NCBI GenBank assembly: GCA_026168455.1
Contig: CM047426.1
Location: forward strand, 36,848,919 to 36,912,918
Length of the DNA stretch: 64,000 bases
Direction: 5' to 3'
Source of the DNA: Theocolax elegans
Lineage: Eukaryota; Arthropoda; Insecta; Hymenoptera; Cerocephalidae
In this document: piece after piece, positions 30,401 through 42,400 of the stretch
Position numbering within the stretch: position 1 is the stretch's first letter
Layout of the letters: each line of letters opens with the position of its first letter
Translations under genes and position numbers: made by a program
Notes under the pieces: model-generated
What the model saw: the letters and a program-made list of their open reading frames with translations, nothing else
Told to the model about the DNA's origin: nothing
Databases searched by the model: none

Positions 30401-33400
30401 ATGATTAATGACCCGACATTGAGCTTGCACGCCACAAGCTCCTGGACATGGGTTCCTGCATTTAAGATTACTGCAAGCTTCATCCTTTGGACAGTCGGAA
30501 TCGACGACGCATTCAGGCCTACAAGTCGGTGGATTTCCTATGTAACCCTGAATACATGCACAAGTTGCTTGACCATTTTGCGATCGGCATTGGCTATTTG
30601 GCCCGCAAGGTGAAGGAATGCAAGGGTTTACGTTTACCTCTATATCTGGCAAAGTTTTTTTTAGTTATTAAATTATTTCGTTAACGTTACAAGATTATGT
30701 AAAATCGATTTTATTTTATTGATTAACAATTTAAAATCTCGGATTTCAGTTATATTTATTTATTTGTTATTATTTAATATAGAAAATCATATAAATTTAT
30801 GTATGATGTTAGTATCAAATAAAATTTCGTTTAGTCTCAATAATAATTTACAATCAATAAAATATTTGATAAATTTAAATGAAAACGCAACTCATATATT
30901 TATAAAAATTAAAAAACGGAAACATGAGCAATTTTTGTAGAGAAAATATTAGCTGTTATTGTAATTAGACGGCATACTAAGTACCTGATATAATAGAACA
31001 GCCAATAAATGCATTTCCAGACGTGCCTTGAGGGCATGTACACATAACAACGTGATTGTAAACGTTACAAATAGCGGACGAAGCGCAAGCCCCTGTGCAT
31101 GGATCGATGCATTTTTTATTTTGACAGGCTTTATTCGAAGCACAATCTACGTTCAAAACACATTCTGGGCGACACTGGTAGTATGGATCTCCGTAATAAC
31201 CAGGATGGCAAATACATTTTCCATTGTCACACCTAGCATTTGGTCCGCAAGGACTTGGGCTGCAGGGATCCTCGAATAATACTGGATGATTGGCTGATAA
31301 AATCATTTTTCAATGCATATCTTTTTACTTCTTTAATGTACTTAACTTTATCGATGATGAGCTAGTCGTTGTGAATTTAATGATTATTCGGAATTATTTT
31401 TCCATACATTTTTAATACATTGTATGATAATTGTATTTAATATACAAACGTATTCTATTAACTGTTAATAGTGAAACGAATAAATAAAAAAAAGCAGATA
31501 ATAACTCTAAATTTATGAAAGGCTCATGTAAAATGTGACAAAGTTTAATCAGTAAATCCAGTATCACTAGCGCAAACATCCAACTTCTGATCTTACTTGT
31601 CTGTACAAGATGACAACCCGTAAAAGGATCACCGGTAAACCCTTGAGAACACATGCAAACAGGTACGTGACTGTGAACGCTGCATAATGCGGCGAGCCCA
31701 CAAGAACCTGCGCAAGGATCACGACATCTACCGTTGTTACAGGCGAGATGCATAGGACAATCGGAATGGACCGCGCATTCGGGTCGACAATTTGGCGGTA
31801 CTCCCACGCAATACTCTTGACAAGCGCATGAGGGTAGATTTCCTATGTTGTTACAACTTGCATATGCTCCGCAAGGTGAAGGTGCGCATGGATTGGTTGG
31901 ATTGCGTTCGTCCATTGATTGTATGATTCCATCTTTTTGTTTGCAATCATTTTATTTTTTTAAATTTGTTAAACGAAAGTTAATATTTTTGTGTTAAGAA
32001 AAGATAACGCGTCTAGTTAATAAAAACTTCATTTCATTTATTATGATGATGATGATTTTATAGTTAAGTAATTTGATATAATCATTTATCCTAGAGATTA
32101 TTGTTCGCAATTGTTATCCAATTAAAAAGTTAATTGTGGAGTTTACTGTAATTCTTACTTTGATGATGGAAACATATAGTAAAGGGATCTCCCGTGAAAC
32201 CTGGACTGCAGTAACATATTGGACTATGATTGTGGACCCTGCATTGAGCATTAGTCCCACATATTCCAGGACAAGGATCGATGCACTTTTGATTGACGCA
32301 AGCCAACTTAACCGAACATTCATCGTTAAAGGTACACTCGACTCGACAATTTGGCGGATGTCCTATGCAATTGTTTAAGCAAGAACAAACCGCTTGGTCG
32401 TTTACTACTCGGCACTGACTGCAACCTCCACAAGGCGAAGGATTGCATTTGTCTTCTGGGTCTGCACGAAGAAGGGACGACACATTTTATTTTGGGTTAC
32501 GGATCATTAATTATTAAGTTCATTATACGGCTTTCGAAGGTTTGTCAAGAATTTCTTTGTTATCTACAAGTAATTTTCATTTTGCATTTTCTGTAAATTA
32601 TTATTCCTTAACTTATAAATATCATCCTCTGATGTTTGTGAAAATCAATACAATTATATGTAACGATTATCGCGCAATACGTTATATATTTTTTATCATA
32701 GGAATTGATTAGTAACACAGTCATAAAAATAAAAAGTGTCTTAGGTTCAAATACTTCCTGATCAAAACTTAAAGAAACACCATCGAAACTCTCGAAAACA
32801 ATATTAAATTTGATTATCACGAATAATCTTACGTTTTGAAGGACGCAAACAAATTCTGAATGCATCTCCGGTGAATCCAGGAAAGCAGGAACAAGTTGGC
32901 ATGTGATTAAGAGGATAACACTCGGCATTTATTCCACAAACCCCAGGACAGGGATCGCGACACTTGAAATTAATGCACGTTTGACTAGATAGACATTCCG
33001 AGTCACTAGTACATTCTGGTCTGCAGCTTACATATGGATCACCTATGTGATCAGGTTTACAAGTGCATGAGCCTGCTTGGTTTTGTAGGCGACAGATTGC
33101 ATTTTCGCCACAAGGCGATGGTATGCAAGGGTTTCTGTTGCTTTCTGGCAATATTTCTACTGGAAATTTGTATTTTATTGTTTATTTTTTCATGTTGTAC
33201 CACTATAATTATTTTTATTTATTATTAACATTAAACCTTATATTTCAGTTGAAAATTGTTATAATAATTTGTATTGTATTTGGATTTTAAAAAATTATAT
33301 TATATCCTCGTGAAATAATTATACTTATTGAAAGTAAACAAATTTGAAGTATTGTATATTATTTTTTTAAGAGGACAAATATTATTTATACTTCAATGTT

Positions 33401-36400
33401 ACTTCCTTTACAGACCGTAAAATCTTGCTCTCAGGCAGCAAATTTATGGGTGGGGTCCAATTTGTCGAAGGTCCGTTCGAAATGTGTGCGATATTTCGAA
33501 TTTTAAATAATAGAATAACTTTTTTGTTATTTCGAACCGAGAAAATAGAATGATCATTAATTTGAAAGTAATAAAATCGTCAGATATTTGGTGTTAGGTG
33601 GAATATTTCGAATTCCAAATAGTAGATAAATTATTTTCTAGATTACTGTCTGTTATCAAGGTGTTCATAGACAAATATTATAAAAGTTATTTCTCTACAC
33701 TATAAAGTTCGAATATTCAGAACAAATATATAAAAACTGAAGAATGCATTATTTTCACAATAATGATCTTTTTATTTCTCTTGATTCTAAATAATAAAAA
33801 TGCATTTATAATTTTTGAAATTTGAAACAATACACACATTTTGAATGAGTTTTCGAAAAATCGGACCCCACCCAAATTTATTTCCTATTAATCTTTAATT
33901 TTTTATAGTGCCTTGCATAATCAATTATATTGTTCGCGTCTTTGTAAAAAAAAACTTCAAAAGTTTCATTTGATTCTTTTTGACAATTACTAAAATTTAA
34001 ATAAAGATCTTTATTAAATAAAGGACTTTATCAAAAACAAATTTTTACTCTTAATATTTTATTAAAAATAAATATTTTAGTGTAGGGGTAGGTGTGTAGT
34101 GTTTCTTTTGCTTTAAGTATAAGCTTTCATATTTGTATAAACATTATCTCATATTTTAATACATTGTGTTTAATTTCTTCAAAAACAATTCCCAAACTAT
34201 GCTACATTTTCAGTTTCTATTGAGTGGTTTATCCATTTAATTACTATTTACATTAAATACTAATTTACGTTAAGTAATTAATAAGTGTGGCAAACGATTT
34301 TGCTATGTGTTTAATATTACTCTGTTATTACTTAAAATGTTATTGAAATTTGGTCTTTAATAGAAACTAGAAAAATCAACTTACATTATTAAAATCGTTT
34401 ATTTAATTATTAAACCGTTAGTTTTCAATTCAGTTTTCAATAGTAGTTAAATTGTTTTTTATTATGATTCAATTAAAAGTAATTAAGAATATTTGGATGT
34501 TAAACCTAGTTATGCGGCTGCATCTGTTCTGCCCTACTCTTGAAAGCAAAAACAACGAAACGCTTGATTAAAAAAATGTTTCTGTTAAATTTTTGGACTT
34601 ATCAGCACTCAAACAAGACTAATATTTGGTCAAGATTACAAATTAATTGTGCTGCTTATGAGCAAGATTTTAGGATCCAGAGCCCCTAAGATTAAAGATT
34701 TTTGTTAATATTTGATAGTATAATTTTTTTTCACCCTGATCATCTAAAAAGTCTACATTATTAACCTCTACGAGTGGAGTAAAATTGCATTTTATTCTTT
34801 CGAACACTTTATTCCCCGTAGACTCACTTTACTCCCTATAGACTCATTTTATTCTCCGTAGACACATTTTGTTCATCGTAGACTTACTTTTTTATTTTGA
34901 ACACTTAGTATAGGTTTTTTTTATTAAAAATACAAAATTAAACTTATATTAAATTAAAAATATCTAAAAATTTAGAAATTAATAATATATTTGTTATTAC
35001 AAATAGTGACTTTTCAAATGATCGGCGTGAAAAATTTTATATGTACTTCGGGAGTAAAAGGCGATTATTCCCTTGCCCCAATAGACATATGATTGCAAAT
35101 TGACAGCAACTTTGCAAAAAAAATTGTACCTGTTTATCCAAAATTTGCGTCAATGTAAGTTCTTATTTATTATAAATTTGCTTCAAATCATTTACATGAA
35201 AATAGTGACAGCAAATTTATATAAAATTAAAGTCAATTGTTGCATAAAATTATTACTTTTTAAATAGCAAGTATTGCTATAAATGTGCTTTTATTTTGTT
35301 GAAATAATATTTTAAGTAAATATAATAGAATACTTATATTATTTTTGTGCAACTAGATCGCACGTCGCATCGCCACAACTAGTAAATGTGTTAGACTCTT
35401 ATAATTGCAAAAAAAGTAACAAAACTTGAAATACTTCACAAAAACACAGATTTTCTTGAATAAAAAATACGTTGAAATTATTATTTTCATGATTGCAAAA
35501 TAGCAACAAATTATCATCAAATCTTTTTGCGATATACTGCACTATGTAAGCATTTACTGATTTAATTTTGCTACCAATTTGCTGAAAAAGAATTTCTCAG
35601 ATTATGATATATTTCTTAGCAAATATATACCAAAATTATATCAACTCGTGTAGCAGAGTTAAATAACAAATTAATCTAAATCTGCGTCCTTATTCGTTAG
35701 CAAATTTATAGCAATTATTTGTTGCAACTTTTTTTAACAATTTTACATAAAATTTAGGTACACGTCACTATTATGTAAAGTCTTGTTAGCAAGTTTAACA
35801 CAAGTTGTTTTCAAAAAATGTGTAGCAAGTTTTAACGAAGTTTTGTCTGTGCAACTTTGTCTATTGGGGTGGATGAATTACTGCCAAAAGCTAAAGCCTG
35901 GGCAGCAACCTTCATTCCGGGAATACATGCCTATTTTACTCCCTAAAATTGTGCATAAATAACTATTGTTAAAAATTAAATAACTCGTTGTGTATTTTTA
36001 AAAGTGGAATTATAAGAGCTTGATAAAATATCTATCATTTATAAATAAAACAGCTAGTGGTACAACTATATATAATTTTGAATAAAAAGTTATTACTTAT
36101 ATGGCATCGCCAAGAAGAAAAACTTAGAAGATTGAAGATATTTTTAAGCTTGTTATGACTGATTAATATTGTTTAATAAAAACGTAAATATCGTTATTCA
36201 AGATTTTTGTGTCGTTATAAGATTTGCATATAGGACCAATTCAACTTATGAGTTATTAGGGCTTCGAACAATTAAAAAAAATTCAAGGTTTATCTTGGAG
36301 GGAAAGCAAAGAATGGAAAAATCATTTCAATTGGCACAAAGAATATATTAAATGTTGTTTAGGGGGAAAGCGTATAGATAAAATATTCGTATTAATAAAA

Positions 36401-39400
36401 ATCGGCAAGTAATTTCTGCAGTATTATTGATGGCCGCAGAAAAAAGCGCATTATTGTAGACAAGAGTGCATGTAGAATCGCTTAAAACTCATCAAGCGCG
36501 TATAAAGATAAATATCGACGCAGTTAAATCGCAGAGCAGTAAATTCATACGCAGTAAATCCATGTCATGATTAAGGGAATTCGCGCGCATGAAAAACAAG
36601 ATAGACACAGCTAGAAAGTAGCTAGCACCAAGATAGAGAAGAACAGACCTTTCGGTACTTACCTGCATGATCATCTACACCGAAAATAAAAAGAAGAAAG
36701 ATTCATGCAGACCAAAGGTAACGAAAAATTTGGTGTACTCACCCTTGCCTCTAGGCTGGCACAGAGAGAATGGATCTCCCTCGTACTGATCGTTGCAAGA
36801 GCAAACTGCATTATGATTGACTACACTACACTGAGCGTTGACTCCACAAATACCATCGCAAGGATTGCGACATCGTTGTTGAATGCACGCGAGATGTGGT
36901 GGACACTCTGGATTAATTGTACACTCAGGTCGACAGTTTGGTGGAACGCCAGTATAATTAGGTAAGCAAGAACAAGCGAAGCTTTCGCCTCTGACTTGAC
37001 AATCAGCGTTTGGTCCGCAGGGTGATGGTAAACAAGGGTTTTCTGGTTTTGGTGGATCCACTGAAATATATTTATCTCTGTATTAGTTATTGTTCAAAAC
37101 TTTAATCATTTTACAATTGATTAATTGAAGCACGTCGATTAAAGTGCATGTATATTTACAATTTACACTTATGTACATCTTTTGCAGGGAATATTAATTA
37201 CTAAAATTATTTAATAATATACATTTCTTTCGTGGAATTTTTGTTCATTAGTCTGATCAATTATAATAATTATCATGATTATAGGTGTGTGTGTGTGTGT
37301 GCGTATGAGTCTAAGCATGGGCGCGCGTCCGTACACGCACATAAGTACATAACACTCACAAACACATTATGTATATAATACTCATTCGAATGTAAAATGT
37401 TATTTATTTAATGAATTCGGCTTTATTTCATGATACACATAGTCAATATGTAATGAATAGTTTGTTACGTGACTATGAAAGATTCGTATACGAACCCTCT
37501 GCAGCCAATATAATTTCACATGACTAGAAAAAGATTTACTTAATACGAAATAATAATAAAATATTCTAAATATACTGCTAATTACAACTATAATCACCTT
37601 GAATAGGATAACAGCTACTGAATGGATCACCCGTGTATCTTTCGTAACAACTACAAATTGGATTGTGGTTGATAACTTGACACTTAGCATTTTGCCCACA
37701 TGATCCAGGGCATGGATCTTGACACTTGTTTTTTAAACATGCCTGTTCCAGGGGACATTCTGAACTGACAACGCATTCAGGTCTGCAGGAAGGAGGGCTG
37801 CCAACGAACGTTGCCTGACAGGAACATACTGCGCGATTTTCGATTACTTTGCAAACGCTATTTGGCCCACATGGTGATGGGGAGCAAGGCTGAGATACTG
37901 GCACTGAAATACAAATTTGTATTGTTACACATTCATGGGTTTCCATGATATCGTTAAACACTACATTATGTAAAACACGTATTTAGAAAACATATTCAAT
38001 TAACCTTTCGTGACTGGTCTACATTGAGAGAATGGGTTGCCAGTCATTTCCGGTGGGCAACTGCACATTGGGATGTGATTAACGACATTACATCGCGCGT
38101 TACTACCACAAGTCCCTAAGCATGGGTCTCTACAACGTTGATTAATGCAAGCTTTCGTTCGAGAACATTCGGAGTTGATGGTACACTCAGGTCTGCAAAA
38201 TGCGTAAGGATCGCCAAAGTAATTGGGTAAGCACCTGCAAATGCCATTGTCGCATTGGGCATTCGCGCCGCACTGACATGGATCGTCTTTTCTTGGTGGG
38301 ATTGGAGATACTGGAATTAAAATTGTATTATTTAATGATTAATAGACTAAAACATTTCAAAGAATTTAAGAATATCTGTTACGACTATAAACCTATTATG
38401 ATTATTATTTCTTTTCACAGCTTAAGGGGATGTGATACCTAAATTACAGAGATCAACCTAGAAAATCCTAAAAATTTTAAAACCTAATTATAAGCAAAAT
38501 CTGAAAAAAATTACAAATACTGTTCAAACCAAATCAAGTAACAGAGAAATTTTTCCGAAATAATTATTAATTAATTAATTATACGTAAATAACTATTTAT
38601 GGTCGGTAATATATAGCTGAAAAACAATGATTCAAGGCTGCCCAAAAATCTCGATCATTATTATCAATAAAAAAATTTGATAAATGCCACGGGTTATCTT
38701 CAAAAGAAACACAACACCGTTACAGAATGTTGTTTTCGATAAATTAAATTCCTCGTTTAATAAAAAGTAAATAATTTTTCTGTCTTTAGGGGTTCACATC
38801 CCGTTAACTTTAAAAATAAGATTAATGTTGACAAATAATTAGTTCGACGTCAGATTTTAAATCTATAAAATAAGTTCTCCCATGAAGCTTAATGTGAAAT
38901 ACGTACTTTCTCTAGGTGAACACAAGGTGAATGGATCACCGGTAAAGTCAGGTAAGCAGACACATGTAGGTATATGATTTTGAACGTGACATTCTGCATT
39001 TCTTCCACAAGATCCCACACAAGGGTCTCTACATTTTTCAGATATACATGCTTGATTGGAGGCGCAGTCGGTATTAACGACACATTCGGGTCGACAATTT
39101 GGAGGTGAGCCAACGTAGTTGGTTTTGCAACTACAAGCCGCCTGATTACCGATTTTTCGGCACTCGGCATACAATCCGCATGGATTTGCGAGACAAGGGT
39201 CATCAGCTGGAGGGGGCGCGAGCACCGTCGCTATAACAATAATTATAATTAATAAAACACTATATTTCGTACATGTTATATAGCGTGTAGCGTAAACGTG
39301 CGAATATACTTACGTTCTTCATAGCATCTAGAGAATGGATCTCCCGTCATACCTGCTGGACAACTACACAAAGGATTGTGATTTATAACTCGACATTGAG

Positions 39401-42400
39401 CACCTATTCCACAAGTACCCGGACAAGGATCGTTGCATTTGTTCTTGTAGCAAGCACGATTTTGTGGGCACTCCGAGCTGACTAGACACTCGGGTTTGCA
39501 GTTCGGTGGCAAACCAAAGTACGAATCTCGGCAAGTACAAACGGCTTGATCATTGACTTTTCGGCATAAACTGTATGGACCGCATGGCGATGGGCTACAC
39601 GGATCTGGACGTATTCCGGGTCCGGGGACTATTAACATCAATGATTTAATATTTACAAGGTGTGTGTTAATTTAGATTATACAATTTTTAAAGTGAAATT
39701 ATTTTAACTTACCAGTTTCGAAAACACAACCGGTGAACGGTTCGCCAACGAATCCTGGCTGGCATGTACAAGTCGGAATATGATTGACGACCGAGCACTG
39801 GGCATTCGGACCGCAAATTCCAGGACATGGATCAACACACTTATTCCTTAAACAAGCCTTGTTGGTTTGACAATCCGAACTATGGGTACACTCGGGTTGA
39901 CAACCTTCATACGGGTTTCCATGATAATCATCTATGCACGTACACGCTCCAGCATTGTCGCGGCGCTGGCATACAGCATTCGAACCGCAAGGTGAGGGCT
40001 CGCATGGATTAGTTACTGTATCCATCAATCTGATGCATTGTATGAACGGATTTCCAGAGAATCCGCGCGAACAACTGCAAATTGCTGCGTGATTGATGAC
40101 AGTACATTCAGCGTTCTCGCCACATGAACCAACACAGGGATTTTGACATCTCTCGTTGATACAAGCTTTGCTGGAGTGACAATCAGGATTGATCAGACAC
40201 TCGGGACGACAGTTCGGTGGACTTCCCACGTACTTGTCTTGACAAGAGCAGACTGGACTGTCGTTTACATTTTTACAAATTGAGTTTGGTCCGCATGGTG
40301 ATGGGTTGCACGGAGTTTCTATTTTTGGTCTCATTGTTACTGCAGAAATTATTTAATTGGTAAAACTTAAGGTAGATATGAGCAACATAAATAATGGCAT
40401 TGAAAAGTTAAACTCACCTGGCATATCAAAGCAGCTCTTAAACGGATCCCCAGTTTGTCCAGGCAAACAACTACATATAGGCGAGTGATTGATTACCTCG
40501 CACCTAGCGTTAATTCCGCACGATCCCAAACAAGGATCAGTACATTTGTAATTCACACAAGACCTTGTAGCAGAACATTCAGAACTAACGACACATTCAG
40601 GTCTGCATGACGGAGGAGCACCAATATAGCCGACGATGCAGGAGCACACTGCTAGACCATTAGAATTTTTACATACACTATTAGGTCCACAAGGCGATGG
40701 ATTACACGGATCAGGTGATGGTATAGGTCCAGTTGGTTGCATTCGGCAACTGATAAATGGATCACCAATGTAACCCGTTGGACATAAACAGACTGGAATG
40801 TGATTAACCATATCACACTGAGCGTTCTGTCCACAAGTTCCTGGACAAGGATTGCGACATTTGTTTCTGATGCACATTTTGTCACGTGGACATTCGGAGC
40901 TCATGATACATTCAGGTCGACAAGCTTCGAATGGATTGCCTACGTACTCGGGTAAACATTCGCAGTCACCGTTGTTGCAAATTGCATTTGGACCACATGG
41001 CGATGGATTGCATGGATTTGGTGGTGCAGGAGGACCTGTCGGTTTTTTATTATATTAGTTTATATTTTATCGTTAATGTAATAGTTATGAAAAATATGCG
41101 AATTAATTTACTTTTTTTAATTATATGCGTATAATATTAAAAATTCATACATTTATTCAGTAATTTAGATGAAAGTCTAACGAAATATTACGTAATCTTG
41201 AAAACGTGATGCAACGCATGAAAGGAATGAAACTTACTGCTAGGTATCGGCGAGCATTGAGAGAATGGATCTCCTGTAAAACCTTCAATGCAGTTACAAT
41301 TTGGAATGTGATTGATTACATGGCACTGAGCGTAAAGCCCACACGATCCACTGCACGGATCTTGGCACTTGTTTTGTACGCACGCCTGCTCACTCTTGCA
41401 TTCAGAGTTGAGGACGCATTCGGGTCGACAATCAGGCGGAATGCCTATATAATTAGGTAAGCACGAGCATGCCGGATTGCCCGAAATAATTTGACACAGA
41501 GAATTCGGTCCGCAGGGAGATGGATTACACGATGGCGGTCGTTCAGTTGGTTCTGGATCTCTCACTGCAAAGTCAACATTACGAATTAAATAGATCAAAC
41601 GGTCGTTACTGTATACATTTTATTTATAGTTGGTAACAAATAAAATTACAAATGAAAAATATAATTTAATTGAAAAAGCCTAATGAAGATTTTCTTATGT
41701 GACAGACTGTTCTAAACACTATTATAAAGTGCGTAATAGATTTAAACTGTTATGTATAGTTTGTAATAATTTTTAAGTGTGAAAATTTGAATAAGTATTA
41801 CAATTATACACAATTATACGGTTACAATTACAGACATGCACAATTGAAAACTTTTACGCATAATTGCAATATACATATTCGATTTCCACTAGAGAAGATG
41901 TTGAAAAATAATTTTAAAATCATTACTTACATGCTTCAACGCATTGTGAGAATGGATTTCCAGTGAAACCTGGTGGGCAACTACAAATAGGACTGTGATT
42001 TTTAGTTGTACACTGAGCTCGCAAACCACAAGTATTGGGACAAGGGTCCGCGCATTTATTATTTATACAGGCCAAGTTGATGGGACACTCGGCGCTAACC
42101 CGACATTCTGGTCGGCATCTTGGTGGTTCTCCTACGTAATTTGGTAAGCAGCTACAAACTGGTTGTCCGTTGATTTCACGGCATTTGCTGTTAGGTCCGC
42201 AAGGAGTTGGGTTACAAGGGTCAGATGGCGGAGCTGGAGCTAAAAATATATCATTTATTAATATTTCTGACATTGATTGTTTGAACAGTAAAACTTAAGT
42301 GAAAGGTAATGCTTACTTCGCGCTTGCTCACAAGCGTAATACGGGTCACCGCTGAACCCGGTAGGGCAAATGCACTTAGGAATGTGACCCTCGACTGTGC

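Larger units (their letters stand above)
33160..36662. other. largest intron, between microexon and x63
   Basis: This intron of about 3.5 kb is a collection of insertions: a 426-bp TIR element (33448-33873), a 4 x 20-bp tandem repeat (34814-34893) and a long inverted-repeat region (35050-35943). I see no module exon in the rest. Confidence 0.7.
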
